NCBI RefSeq assembly: GCF_030269325.1
Contig: NZ_BSTD01000007.1
Coordinates: forward strand, 496,001 to 560,000
DNA length: 64,000 nt
Source: Amycolatopsis sp. NBRC 101858
Lineage (GTDB): Bacteria; Actinomycetota; Actinomycetes; Mycobacteriales; Pseudonocardiaceae
Direction: 5' to 3'
A model generated the notes under the pieces. That model saw only the letters and a program-made list of their open reading frames with translations. It had not been told where the DNA came from and searched no databases. Positions 8,901 through 16,534 of this stretch are shown here, piece by piece (the stretch's first letter is position 1; each line of letters begins with the position of its first letter). The position numbers and the translations under genes are program-made.

Positions 8901-9188
8901 GCCGCGCCCGGCTACACGGCGATCAGGATCCGGCCCTACCCGGTCGGCGGTCTCACGAACGCGTCCGCGTACGTCGACTCGCCGCTCGGCCGTGTGAGCT
9001 CGGCCTGGACCCGCGACCAGGGCCGGTTCACGCTGCGCACCGCCGTACCGGCCGGGGCGACGGCCGAGGTCTTCGTCCCCGGCCGGGCCGTGCAGGCTCC
9101 CCCGGGCGCCCGGTTCGAGGGCGTGCGCGACGGGTACGCCGCCTTCCGCGTGGGTCCGGGCGACCACGTGTTCCGCTCGACGACCTGA
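5988..9188 (+). CDS. Secreted alpha-L-rhamnosidase, GH78
   Basis: 1066 residues with a Sec signal peptide (about 1-29, core ISAALVVVLAMPVLG). An N-terminal fibronectin-like domain (DPLGIDVAKPRLGWTL, then YEVQVSS) is followed by lectin-like carbohydrate-binding domains (FQLTADDSFVLHVNGK) and the Bac_rhamnosid domain. The catalytic alpha6/alpha6 barrel begins near residue 620. Candidate acid/base residues are Glu667 in DTPMYEKRPYTADAF and Glu941/942 in TTMWEEWG, matching the two conserved GH78 glutamates. It should release L-rhamnose from plant or microbial glycans outside the cell. The dyads just upstream suggest sugar-responsive control. Confidence 0.93.
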   Translation: MRSRMTGISAALVVVLAMPVLGTAPVLADPGTVAGARDLRPGALTVEHQADPLGIDVAKPRLGWTLNPDVAGGRQSAYEVQVSSAPGRAGDVWDSGRVSSAKSFDVEYAGAALRPRTRYSWRVRVWDADRRASAWSEAAWFETAFLDGKDFQGDWIGARAEPVTTSLQGASWIWYPQGNPADSAPVGTRYFRRTVDLPAGARVTAAHFQLTADDSFVLHVNGKQVAASPQVADSWRTAVDVDLTAELRPGRNVLAIQAANAQPGPSGLVGKLHLETADASPADIVTDTAWKVSDTDTPGWRQPDFDDSAWPASLVAAAYGSGPWGNSVTTTTPPEPLLRKDFTAKKPIRSARAYIAGLGYYKLYLNGRRVGDHELDPAFTVYDKTDLYATYDVTQALRSGDNAIGVSLGRGYYAMTNPDEWLSSPWHSEPKLKLELDITYADGTSGRVVSDGSWSLADGPTTAESLWFGETYDARLAQPGWNDTGFDDSGWRPARVVPAPAGALRAQSFPPIKVTGTLPATKVTTPAPGTTVRDYGSPTAGWAGVTARGPAGATVTITYGEKLKADGTVDNVGGFGMQLQKYAFILKGSGPETFTPSYSYAGFQYVQVTAPEGVTVDAVTAQRVHTAVTRTGAFTSSSDLFNRYHDAQANTILNNLHSVPTDTPMYEKRPYTADAFLSADSAVASYDMQDFYENWLRDHRDDQNPDGSVGQTVPATVGGKKVTDPVWSASFVLIAWDLYWYYGDTRALAENYDAMKAWLGFYERDIAKTGNVYTGFSYGDWLAPGAANPPEGTRLSGTAYLHKTATTMAGIARALGHGADAAHFDALAGTIANALNATFFDKAAGAYYDDRAAGYRQTSNLLPLSFGIVPEADRPTVAAHLVQDIRSRGVHLNTGALGTKLILPALTDAGYGDLAYQVATNPAYPGWGYWFQELGATTMWEEWGATSRSHDHAFLGTVDDWLYQRVAGIQPAAPGYTAIRIRPYPVGGLTNASAYVDSPLGRVSSAWTRDQGRFTLRTAVPAGATAEVFVPGRAVQAPPGARFEGVRDGYAAFRVGPGDHVFRSTT

Positions 9189-9233
9189 ACCGGCCGTCGT
9201 CGTCGAGCTGACCCGTGGCACGCACGCCGTGGT

Positions 9234-10268
9234 TCAGGAGACCACGACGTCGTGGTCGAGGAGGCTGCGCGCGCAGTCGAGGACGCTGGCCGCGGCCGGG
9301 CGGGGCGCCCAGTCCAGCAGGCGCTTCGCCTTCGCGGTGCTGTGGCGGTTGCGGCGGCCGAGGCCCGGCATCACGTCGCGCAGGGACTTGTCGAACAGCG
9401 CCGCGGCGCGGACGGCGAAGTCCGGCAGCTGCCGGGTGGGCACCTTCGCCCCCGCGTCGCCGAGGCCTTCGCGCAGGATGACCGCGATGTCGTGCATCCA
9501 CAGGAATTCGCCGGTCGCGAGGAAGCGCTGCCCGGCGGCCTCCGGGGCGGTCATCGCCCGGACGTGGACGTCGGCGAGGTCCCGGACGTCGACGACCTCC
9601 AGGCCGATGCGCGGCGTGCCCGGCATCGCCCCGGACAGCATCCGCGCGATGATCCGCACCGACCCGAGCGTGTCGGGCGAGAGCAGCGGCCCGAACACCG
9701 CGCCCGGCAGGACCGTCGCGAGCGTCATCGGTCCCTCACAGGAGTCCATGAACTCCCACGCCGCCCGCTCGGCCGCGGTCTTGGACCGCCGGTAGGCGGG
9801 GAGCTTCGGGGTGGCGAGGTCCGTCCACAGTGTCTCGTCGGTGACCCCTTCGGAGCGGTAGGAGGCCGGGCTGGCGGTGTTCGCCGCCGACGTCATGACC
9901 ACCCGGCGGACACCGGCCGCAGCCGCGGCGCGCAGCACGCGCACGGTGCCGTCGCGGGCCGGGACCAGCAGCGCCTGCTCCTCGTCCCCGGTGTTCGCCT
10001 CGTCCGCGCCGAGCGGGGAGGCCACGTGCAGGACGTAGTCGCAGCCGTCCACGGCGGCCTTCCAGCCGTCGTCGGCGGTCAGGTCGGCGACGGCGAACTC
10101 GAGGTGGTCCACCCGGTCCGACACCGTCGCGACCGCGCGCCGGACGCGCTCGCCCCGGCTCGCGTCGCGGACGGTCGCCCGCACGTCGTAGCCGCGGCCG
10201 AGCAGCTCCGCGACGCACCAGCCGGCCACGTAGCCGGTCCCGCCGGTCACCAGCACCGTTTCCGCCAT
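9234..10268 (-). CDS. NAD(P)-dependent epimerase/reductase, dihydroflavonol-4-reductase-like
   Basis: 344 residues of the extended SDR family. The N-terminal nucleotide-binding motif is VLVTGGTGYVAGWCV; the active-site YRRSK (Tyr and Lys) follows TSAANTASPASYRSEGV. The substrate side resembles DFR-like reductases that reduce ketones or aldehydes with NADPH. The ATG at 10268 has AAGGAGGG at good spacing. An upstream ATG at 10289 is in frame but lies inside the 28-base palindrome, so I rejected it. The divergent TetR gene probably controls it. Its 3' end converges on the rhamnosidase gene; CCTGAACC (9184-9191) and GGTTCAGG (9231-9238) flank the 45-base gap and could form a weak terminator. Confidence 0.88.
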   Translation of the reverse strand: MAETVLVTGGTGYVAGWCVAELLGRGYDVRATVRDASRGERVRRAVATVSDRVDHLEFAVADLTADDGWKAAVDGCDYVLHVASPLGADEANTGDEEQALLVPARDGTVRVLRAAAAAGVRRVVMTSAANTASPASYRSEGVTDETLWTDLATPKLPAYRRSKTAAERAAWEFMDSCEGPMTLATVLPGAVFGPLLSPDTLGSVRIIARMLSGAMPGTPRIGLEVVDVRDLADVHVRAMTAPEAAGQRFLATGEFLWMHDIAVILREGLGDAGAKVPTRQLPDFAVRAAALFDKSLRDVMPGLGRRNRHSTAKAKRLLDWAPRPAAASVLDCARSLLDHDVVVS

Positions 10269-10282
10269 GCTGCCCTCCTTCA

Positions 10283-10310
10283 GTTTCATTAGCCAATCGG
10301 CTAATGAAAC
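10283..10310. promoter_or_regulatory. 28-base palindromic operator for the TetR/reductase pair
   Basis: Perfect 12-base arms, GTTTCATTAGCC and GGCTAATGAAAC, flank the four bases AATC. The palindrome lies 15 bases upstream of the reductase ATG (10268) and 124 bases upstream of the divergent TetR gene. Its size and symmetry are typical of TetR operators. A repressor bound here would block the reductase promoter directly. Confidence 0.7.
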
Positions 10311-10434
10311 CAGCGTAGCACCACGACTGCGCCCCTGCCCCGCGCGGGAACGGCCCGACCCGGAAACCCGCGTCCGCCAAGGGTTTCCGCCACGTGTCGA
10401 AGCCCTGGCCGCCGGGTGCGGTTAGCATGACCGC

Positions 10435-11040
10435 ATGGCGGCGACCAGGGCGGCTCAGGCCGAGCGGACCAGGCAGGCAGTGCTCGACACGTCGCGGAGC
10501 CTGTTCCTGGAACACGGCTTCGACGCCACCTCGCTGCAGACCATCGCCGACACCATGGGCGTCACGAAGGCCAACGTCTACTACTACTTCCGCACCAAGA
10601 TCGCGATCCTCGAAGAGCTGCTCGCCCCCACCGTGGCGGCGCTCACCGAGCGGCTCCGAGCGGCCGAGCGCATCACCGACCGCGCCGAACGCGTCGACTA
10701 CCTGATCACCACGTGGGTCGAGCAGGTCGTGACCGCCTACCGCACGCTCGCCCCCATGAGCCGGCACGACCCGATCGTGCGCCGCCACGAGCGGATCAGC
10801 CGCGAGCTCGACGAGCTGAGCCACCGCGGCCTCGAGCTGATGTTCGGGCCGGACCCCACGGTCGACGAGCGGGCCGCGTACTGGCTCATCAGCGATCTCG
10901 GCGTGGTGAACCGCCGGCTGGACCACCTCTCCGACGACGAGCTGCGCGAGACGCTCACCCGGTTGTGCCGCCGGGTGGTCGGCGACCTCCCGGCCGCCGG
11001 GCGCGGATCCGGAACCCGGCAGCGAGCTTCGCGCCGGTGA
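10435..11040 (+). CDS. TetR-family transcriptional regulator
   Basis: 201 residues. The N-terminal HTH is clear (LFLEHGFDATSLQTIADTMG, then VTKANVYYYFRTKIAILEEL). The C-terminal ligand/dimer domain contains a TWVEQVVTAYRTLAPMSRHDP stretch. It is divergent from the DFR-like reductase and probably binds the 28-base palindrome at 10283. A TAGCAT -10-like element lies at 10423-10428, just seven bases above the ATG, so the message may be leaderless. The gene ends 17 bases from the converging DUF2255 gene. Confidence 0.88.
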   Translation: MAATRAAQAERTRQAVLDTSRSLFLEHGFDATSLQTIADTMGVTKANVYYYFRTKIAILEELLAPTVAALTERLRAAERITDRAERVDYLITTWVEQVVTAYRTLAPMSRHDPIVRRHERISRELDELSHRGLELMFGPDPTVDERAAYWLISDLGVVNRRLDHLSDDELRETLTRLCRRVVGDLPAAGRGSGTRQRASRR

Positions 11041-11060
11041 GCTGACCGACCGGAAGCTCA
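11038..11060. terminator. Possible small bidirectional terminator
   Basis: TGAGCT (11038-11043) and AGCTCA (11055-11060) form an inverted repeat across the 17-base gap between the converging TetR and DUF2255 genes. Both stop codons lie within it. The stem is short and there is no T run, so this is weak evidence. Confidence 0.3.
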
Positions 11061-11465
11061 GGCGCGCGGAACCGGGGCCAGCCGCAGGGTCGTGGCCGCG
11101 GCGGAATCGTTCACCATGTCTCCGGCCGATCCCTCACCGAAGCGGCCGTACTTGACGCGGTAAGCGGCATCGACGGCGGCGCGGTCCTCGAGGCCGACGT
11201 CCTCGATCGCGACGTCGGCTTCCCAGCCCTCGACCCCGATCCGCGCCCGGTGGGTACGCAATGCCTGGCCGAACCACCCGGTGTCGCGCCGGTACCAGGT
11301 CCGGACGTAGACGTGCGAACCCGCGCACACGACCCACACCGGCACCGCCCGCCGCAGCGTGCCGTCGGCCTGCCGGACGGCGATCTCTAGTTCGCGGGCC
11401 ACGTCGAGCCGCGCCAGGTCGGCCGACGACCACAAGTCGGTTCGGCGGACGAGGTTCTCTGCCAT
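11058..11465 (-). CDS. DUF2255 family protein
   Basis: 135 residues. The family hallmarks are present: ELEIAVRQADGTLRRAVPVW, then VYVRTWYRRDTGWFGQAL and AAYRVKYGRFG close to the C-terminus. DUF2255 proteins have a flavin-reductase-like split-barrel look but no established reaction. The ATG at 11465 starts at the conserved MAENLVRRTD segment; the frame stays open further up to 11576, but that part is unlike the family. No strong ribosome site precedes it. It is transcribed away from the GH99-like gene and shares no operon with its neighbours. Confidence 0.75.
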   Translation of the reverse strand: MAENLVRRTDLWSSADLARLDVARELEIAVRQADGTLRRAVPVWVVCAGSHVYVRTWYRRDTGWFGQALRTHRARIGVEGWEADVAIEDVGLEDRAAVDAAYRVKYGRFGEGSAGDMVNDSAAATTLRLAPVPRA

Positions 11466-11558
11466 GAGAACCACGGTAAAACCTGGACTGAGATCGAGGT
11501 CAACCACTGCCGGAGCCAGGCAACATCTTGCGTGATTCGATCGGAAAATTTCAGAAAT

Positions 11559-11598
11559 CAATACGAGTATTGCCACTTCTTGGCCAAAGACCTACAGT
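11559..11598 (+). promoter_or_regulatory. Promoter with abutting palindrome for the GH99-like gene
   Basis: A sigma70-type promoter fits well: -35 TTGCCA (11570-11575), a 17-base spacer, then -10 TACAGT (11593-11598). The perfect dyad CAATAC-GA-GTATTG (11559-11572) overlaps the -35. This would place the transcript start about 40 bases above the ATG at 11646. The rest of the 180-base gap holds nothing else I can recognise. Confidence 0.5.
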
Positions 11599-11645
11599 CC
11601 TCTCACCGGCAGACGTACTCGTGCAGCGTGGCGGGAGGAACGGGC

Positions 11646-13304
11646 ATGGCGATCTCGCGCAGGACGTTCATCGGCTCGGCCGCGGCCGCTTCGGCCTGGG
11701 GCGCCCTGTCCCTCGCCGGTGCCCCCGGTGCCGCGGCGGCCGGCTCGCCCGGGGACGTCGTCGGCAAGATCACCGTCGGGTACCAGGGCTGGTTCGCCTG
11801 CGCCGGCGACGGCGCGCCGATCGGCGGCTGGTGGCACTGGAGCCAGAACTGGAGCCAGACCCCGTCGCCCGGCAACAACGTCATCAAGGCCTGGCCGGAC
11901 ATGCGCGAGTACACCCGCACCTACCCGACCGCCTACGGCAGCCTCGGCAACGGGCAGCCCGCCACCCTCTTCTCTTCCTACGACCAGCAAACCGTCGACA
12001 CGCACTTCCTGTGGATGCAGCAGAACGGCTGCGACACCGCCGCGCTGCAACGCTTCAACCCCAACAGCAGCGAAGGCCCGACGCGCGACGCGATGGCCGC
12101 CAAGGTCCGCAGCGCCGCCGAGGCGCACGGCCGGAAGTTCTACATCATGTACGACGCCACCGGCTGGGCGAACATGCAGCCGGAGATGAAGGCCGACTGG
12201 ACGGCGAAGATGTCGGCGCACACCGCGTCGCCCGCCTACGCCCGCCAGAACGGCAAACCGGTCGTCTGCATCTGGGGTTTCGGCTACAACGACGGCAACC
12301 ACCCGTGGGACGCGAGCACCTGCCTCGACGTCGTGAACTGGTTCAAGGGCCAGGGTTGTTACGTCATCGGCGGCGTGCCGCGGGAATGGCGCACCGGCGA
12401 CGGCGGTTCGCGGCCGGGCTTCGGCGACGTCTACCGCGCGTTCAACATGATCTCGCCGTGGATGGTCGGCGCCGTCGGCGACGTGGCCGGCTCGGACTGG
12501 ATGTACGCGAACCTCAACGTCCCCGACGCGGCCGACTGCGCCGCCCACGGCATCGACTACCAGCCGTGCGTGCTGCCCGGCGACGTCTCCGGGCGCCAGC
12601 GCGCCCACGGCGACTTCATGTGGCGCCAGTTCTACAACATGGTGCGCGCCGGCGCGCAGGGCATCTACATCTCGATGTTCGACGAATACGGCGAAGGCAA
12701 CCAGATCGCGAAGACCGCGGAAACCGCCGCCATGTCCCCCGCCGGCCTGCTCGCGCTCGACGAAGACGGGACGGCGTGCTCGTCGGACTACTACCTGCGC
12801 CTGACCGCCGACGGCGGCCGCATGCTCAAGGGGCAGATTCCGCTCACCCCGACCCGCCCGACCTCGCCGACGCTGACCACCGGCGGCTCGACCGACCTCG
12901 CCCGCGGCCGCGCCACCGCCGAAAGCAGCCACACCCAGAACTACGGCTCGGGCAACGCCGTGGACGGAAACGCCGACAGCTACTGGGAAAGCGCGAACAA
13001 CGCGTTCCCCCAATGGCTCCAGGTCGACCTGGGGACGGCCACCGCGGTGACGCGGATCGTGGTGGCCGTGCCGCCGTCGAGCGCGTGGGGCACCCGGACG
13101 CAGACGCTGGCCGTGTCGGGGTCCGCCGACGGCACCACGTTCACCACCCTCGTTCCCGCGACGGGGTACGTCTTCGATCCGGCGCGGGGCAACAGCGTCA
13201 CCATCACCGTTCCGGCCGGCAGCCGCCGGTTCCTCCGCCTGACCTGCACCGGCAACACCGGGTGGCCGGCCGGCCAGATCGCCCGGTTCGAGGCCTACAG
13301 CTGA
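11646..13304 (+). CDS. Tat-exported glycoside hydrolase (GH71/GH99-like) with C-terminal F5/8 type C domain
   Basis: 552 residues. The N-terminus MAISRRTFIGSAAAASAWG has a twin-arginine motif and an AAA cleavage region. The catalytic part (about 35-395) opens with ITVGYQGWFACAGDGAPIGG and resembles GH99/GH71-like TIM barrels; FYIMYDATGWANM and ISMFDEYGEGNQ carry candidate acidic catalytic residues. Residues about 415-552 form a discoidin-type module (ATAESSHTQNYGSGNAVDGN, WLQVDLGTATAVTRI). GGGAGGAAC precedes the ATG. It likely acts on an extracellular glycan together with the flanking rhamnosidases; the substrate is unknown. Confidence 0.82.
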   Translation: MAISRRTFIGSAAAASAWGALSLAGAPGAAAAGSPGDVVGKITVGYQGWFACAGDGAPIGGWWHWSQNWSQTPSPGNNVIKAWPDMREYTRTYPTAYGSLGNGQPATLFSSYDQQTVDTHFLWMQQNGCDTAALQRFNPNSSEGPTRDAMAAKVRSAAEAHGRKFYIMYDATGWANMQPEMKADWTAKMSAHTASPAYARQNGKPVVCIWGFGYNDGNHPWDASTCLDVVNWFKGQGCYVIGGVPREWRTGDGGSRPGFGDVYRAFNMISPWMVGAVGDVAGSDWMYANLNVPDAADCAAHGIDYQPCVLPGDVSGRQRAHGDFMWRQFYNMVRAGAQGIYISMFDEYGEGNQIAKTAETAAMSPAGLLALDEDGTACSSDYYLRLTADGGRMLKGQIPLTPTRPTSPTLTTGGSTDLARGRATAESSHTQNYGSGNAVDGNADSYWESANNAFPQWLQVDLGTATAVTRIVVAVPPSSAWGTRTQTLAVSGSADGTTFTTLVPATGYVFDPARGNSVTITVPAGSRRFLRLTCTGNTGWPAGQIARFEAYS

Positions 13305-13427
13305 GTTCCCGGCCGGCTGGGCATTGACATGGTCTCCGGCGTGGAGCACCCTGGCGGGAACGAACTCGTCTAGACCAATCTGCCCTCTTGTGCTCCGCTC
13401 GCTCGCAGCACCTCGTCCGGTCCGGAT

Positions 13428-13441
13428 TTGAAACGTTCCAA
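13428..13441 (+). promoter_or_regulatory. LacI-like operator upstream of the second rhamnosidase
   Basis: TTGAAACGTTCCAA, a near-palindrome with central CG. It differs in two positions from TTGAAACGATTCAA at 5936-5949 and sits just above the ribosome-binding site of the gene starting at 13456. A TTGACA box lies at 13324-13329, but I see no convincing -10 with it. Shared sites suggest common control of the two glycosidase genes. Confidence 0.5.
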
Positions 13442-13455
13442 TCCTGGAGGTCGCC

Positions 13456-16302
13456 ATGCGTTCCGCCGGCTTGGCCGCTGCCTTGCTCCTGGTTCTCCTG
13501 GCCACACCGCCCGTCGAAGCCGGCGCTCCGCCGCGCACCTCGGCCGCCCTGGCGCCCCCGCCCGGGGCGCTCGAGGCGCTGAACCTTTCGCCGACGTCGC
13601 GGACGGTGCGGCCGGTCGCCGTCCAGGGCACTTCCGGCTCGGTGGCCAACCCGCAGAACGTGCTGACCGGGCAAGCGACCCGGCTCTCCGGGACGAACTC
13701 CGCGATCACGCTCGACTTCGGCAAGGAGGTCGGCGGGATCGCCACGCTCTCGTTCGGCGCGACCAGCGGCAGCCAGCGGGCCGGGCTCGCGTTCACCGAG
13801 TCGTCGCTCTACATCGGACGCACGAGCGACGCGAGCAGCGGCGGCAACGCCGACGGCGCGATCCACGGGAACGCCCCCACCAACGGGACCTACACGATGC
13901 CGGCGGCGAGACTGCGTGGCGGCTTCCGGTACTTGACGGTCTTCCTGGACACGACGGGCTGGGTGGATCTCACCGGCGTGTCCCTCGCCTTCACGCCCGC
14001 GCCGGGCAAACCGAACCCCGCGGCGTACGCGAACTACTTCTACTCGAGCGACGACCTGCTCAACCGGATCTGGTACGCGGGCGCGTACACCGTGCAGACC
14101 AACATCATCGCGAGCGACCAGGGCCGGGCCTGGCCACCGCCGTCGTCCGAATGGGACAACAGCGCCGTGGTCGGCGTGGGCAATTCCGTGCTGGTGGACG
14201 GCGCCAAGCGCGACCGGACCGTCTGGCCCGGTGACCTCGGCATCTCGGTCCCGACCGCCTACGCGTCGATGAACGAGCTGGAAGCCACCCGGAACGCGCT
14301 GTCGACCATGTACGGCGCGCAGGCCGCCAGCGGGGAGATTCCGTGGTCCGGCCCCGTGTTCAACCTCAAGGGGTCGGACACCTACCACACGTGGACCCTG
14401 CTCGGGACGTCGTTGTACTACACGTACTCCGCCGACCGGGCCTGGCTCGACTCGGTGTGGTCGAACTACACCCGCGGGATGCAGTTCATCCTCGGCAAGA
14501 TCGACTCGGGCAACCTGCTCAACGTGACCGCGACGCAGGACTGGGCACGCGCCGGCCAGGGTGGCGAGAACATCGAGGCCAACGCGCTGCTCTACGCCGC
14601 GCTCACCGGCGGCGCCTCCCTCGCGACCGTCAAGGGCGACAGCGGTTTGGCGGCCACGTACGCGAACCGGGCGGCCGCGCTGAAGGCCGCGGCGAACGCC
14701 CGGCTCTGGGACTCCGGTGCGGGCATGTACCGCGACAACCCGGCCAGCGGCCTGTACCCGCAGGACGGCAACTCGCTCGCGGTCTGGTACGGCCTGACCG
14801 ACTCGCCGTCGAAGGCCACCAGCATCGTCCGGGCCCTCGCCGGGCGCTGGAACGCCTTCGGCGCGACGACCCCCGAGTGGGGCGGCGGCGTGCACCCCTT
14901 CTCCGGCGGCATGGAGGTGCAGGCGCACTTCGCCGCGGGTGACGACTTCACCGCCCTCGCCCAGATCCGCCGCACCTGGGGCCACATGCTGACCAGCCCG
15001 GTCGGCACCAAGAGCACCTTCTGGGAAGGCATCAACGCCGACGGCAGCCCGGCCTACGGCGGGTCGTTCATGAGCATGGCGCACGGCTGGTCGAGCGGCC
15101 CGACCTCCGCGCTGACCTTCGCCGTGCTGGGCACCGCGCCGGAAACCCAGGTGGGCCAGTACCGGTTCGTCCCCCACCCCGGTGACCTCACCAGCGCCGA
15201 GGGCCGCATCACGCTTCCGCAGGGGCCGGTGAACGCGTCCTGGTCCCGCGATCCCGGCGCCGGCACCTACACCGCGCACCTCGGCAGCCCGGGCGGCACG
15301 ACGGGCCGGATCGGCGTGCCCAAGCTGGGTGGCGCGAACATCTCAGTGTCCGTGAACGGCGCGGTCGTGTGGAGCGGCAACACCTTCACGCCTCGCCCCG
15401 GGATCAGTGCCGCTTCGCAGGACGGCGACTACGTCTACCTCACCGGCGTCGCGCCGGGCACCTACGACGTGACCGCCACCGGTCTCGGCAACCCGGCCCC
15501 TCCCCTGCTGCCTGCCGCCGCCGGTCTTCCCGCCGGTTTCACCCACTGCGCGGCGGAAAGCGGTCAGTGCGCCTTCTCCGGCACCCGCGGCGTCGCCTAC
15601 GGCGCCGGGACGTACACGGTCAAGACCGCGACCTCGGCGACCGCCTGCACGAACGACGCGTTCGGGACCGACCCGGCCGCGAACCTGGCCAAGTCCTGTT
15701 ACGTGGCACCGCTCGGCGGCCCGGCCGGGTACTCGGCCTGCGCCGCCGAGAACGGCACCTGTTCGTTCACCGGGTACGGCCGCACCATCGCCTACGGCGC
15801 GAACGGGGTGTTCGCCTACCGGGTGTTCAGCGCCGGCACCCCGTGCACGAACGCCGTCTTCGGCGACCCGATCGCCAACGTCGCGAAGACGTGCTACCTC
15901 GCCCCGGCCGGACCACCCGCGGGCGGCTGGAGCCAGTGCGCGGCCGAGGGCGGTTCCTGTCCGGCCGTCAGCGGCCAGCCGGTGGCGTACGGCGCGTTCG
16001 GTGCCTTCCGGTACGCCACCGCCTCGGGGACGGTCGGCTGTGCCAACGGTTCCTTCGGCGGCGACCCGATCCCGGGCGAGGCCAAGGCGTGCTACACGAG
16101 GGACGGCAGCCCACCCGGCTACGCAACGTCGTGTGCGGCGGAAGGGGCGACCTGCGGGTTCGCCGGACAGCGAACGGTCGCGTACGGCGCACGGGGAGCG
16201 TTCGTGTACCGCACGTTCACCGGCGGAACGCCGTGCACGACCGCGGCATTCGGCACGGACCCGCTGCCGGGGATCGCGAAGTCCTGCTACTTGACGCCGT
16301 GA
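13456..16302 (+). CDS. Secreted GH78-type six-hairpin glycosidase with four C-terminal Cys-rich repeats
   Basis: 948 residues with a signal peptide (about 1-22). A beta-sandwich domain (FGKEVGGIATLSF, RGGFRYLTVFLDT) leads into an alpha/alpha barrel with AKRDRTVWPGDLGI, TSPVGTKSTFWEGINADG and MAHGWSSGPTSALTF, as in alpha-L-rhamnosidase-like enzymes. A C-terminal sandwich follows to about residue 690. The last 250 residues are four tandem Cys-rich repeats. The typical DERLGW or YEK motif is replaced by SDQGRAWPPPSSEWDN, so substrate specificity is less certain than for the 5988 gene. GGAGG precedes the ATG. Confidence 0.85.
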   Translation: MRSAGLAAALLLVLLATPPVEAGAPPRTSAALAPPPGALEALNLSPTSRTVRPVAVQGTSGSVANPQNVLTGQATRLSGTNSAITLDFGKEVGGIATLSFGATSGSQRAGLAFTESSLYIGRTSDASSGGNADGAIHGNAPTNGTYTMPAARLRGGFRYLTVFLDTTGWVDLTGVSLAFTPAPGKPNPAAYANYFYSSDDLLNRIWYAGAYTVQTNIIASDQGRAWPPPSSEWDNSAVVGVGNSVLVDGAKRDRTVWPGDLGISVPTAYASMNELEATRNALSTMYGAQAASGEIPWSGPVFNLKGSDTYHTWTLLGTSLYYTYSADRAWLDSVWSNYTRGMQFILGKIDSGNLLNVTATQDWARAGQGGENIEANALLYAALTGGASLATVKGDSGLAATYANRAAALKAAANARLWDSGAGMYRDNPASGLYPQDGNSLAVWYGLTDSPSKATSIVRALAGRWNAFGATTPEWGGGVHPFSGGMEVQAHFAAGDDFTALAQIRRTWGHMLTSPVGTKSTFWEGINADGSPAYGGSFMSMAHGWSSGPTSALTFAVLGTAPETQVGQYRFVPHPGDLTSAEGRITLPQGPVNASWSRDPGAGTYTAHLGSPGGTTGRIGVPKLGGANISVSVNGAVVWSGNTFTPRPGISAASQDGDYVYLTGVAPGTYDVTATGLGNPAPPLLPAAAGLPAGFTHCAAESGQCAFSGTRGVAYGAGTYTVKTATSATACTNDAFGTDPAANLAKSCYVAPLGGPAGYSACAAENGTCSFTGYGRTIAYGANGVFAYRVFSAGTPCTNAVFGDPIANVAKTCYLAPAGPPAGGWSQCAAEGGSCPAVSGQPVAYGAFGAFRYATASGTVGCANGSFGGDPIPGEAKACYTRDGSPPGYATSCAAEGATCGFAGQRTVAYGARGAFVYRTFTGGTPCTTAAFGTDPLPGIAKSCYLTP
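15535..16299 (+). repeat. Four tandem ~62-residue Cys-rich modules within the glycosidase
   Basis: The modules start near 15535, 15727, 15928 and 16117. Each follows the pattern C-A-A-E-x2-3-x-C, then VAYGA, an aromatic strand, a C-x-N or C-T motif, FG-DP and K-x-C-Y. Examples are CAAENGTCSFTGY with KTCYLAP, and CAAEGATCGFAGQ with KSCYLTP. Each has four cysteines, probably two disulfides in the exported protein. They are linked by short Pro/Gly segments and probably act as a carbohydrate- or wall-binding array. Confidence 0.75.
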
Positions 16303-16307
16303 ACCGG

Positions 16308-16349
16308 GGCGGGCCCGGAACATCGTCGCGGCGATGCCCCGGGCCCGCC
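16308..16349. terminator. GC-rich hairpin after the rhamnosidase gene
   Basis: GGCGGGCCCGG (16308-16318) pairs perfectly with CCGGGCCCGCC (16339-16349). The loop holds a second small stem, CATCG with CGATG. It begins six bases after the stop codon at 16302. There is no U tract, as is common in high-GC actinomycetes. Confidence 0.55.
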
Positions 16350-16410
16350 GGGTCCTGGCGCGTGTCCCGCAAGTGGTCGAGCAAGTCCTCGGCGATGGCG
16401 GGCTCACCGG

Positions 16411-16518
16411 CAGGTGATCAACGCCAAACCGCGCGCTGGCGCGCCCCGCTACGCCAACCGCGCCGCCTACCACAAGGCCGGACTCACCATCGCCGCCATC
16501 TTCCTCCGCCTCCGATGA
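16411..16518 (+). pseudogene. Possible remnant of an IS transposase C-terminus
   Basis: An in-frame tail of 35 codons ends at a TGA at 16516-16518 and reads PRYANRAAYHKAGLTIAAIF, then LRLR. This resembles the last helix of IS5-type DDE transposases. No start codon, no upstream domain and no inverted repeats are visible in the 232-base gap. I recall the family resemblance only, so confidence is low. Confidence 0.3.
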
Positions 16519-16534
16519 CGTCCCGGGCCCGTTC

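Noticed and set aside
16303..16534. A full insertion sequence
   Set aside because: Only a 35-codon tail resembling a transposase is visible; no inverted repeats or other transposase parts are present.
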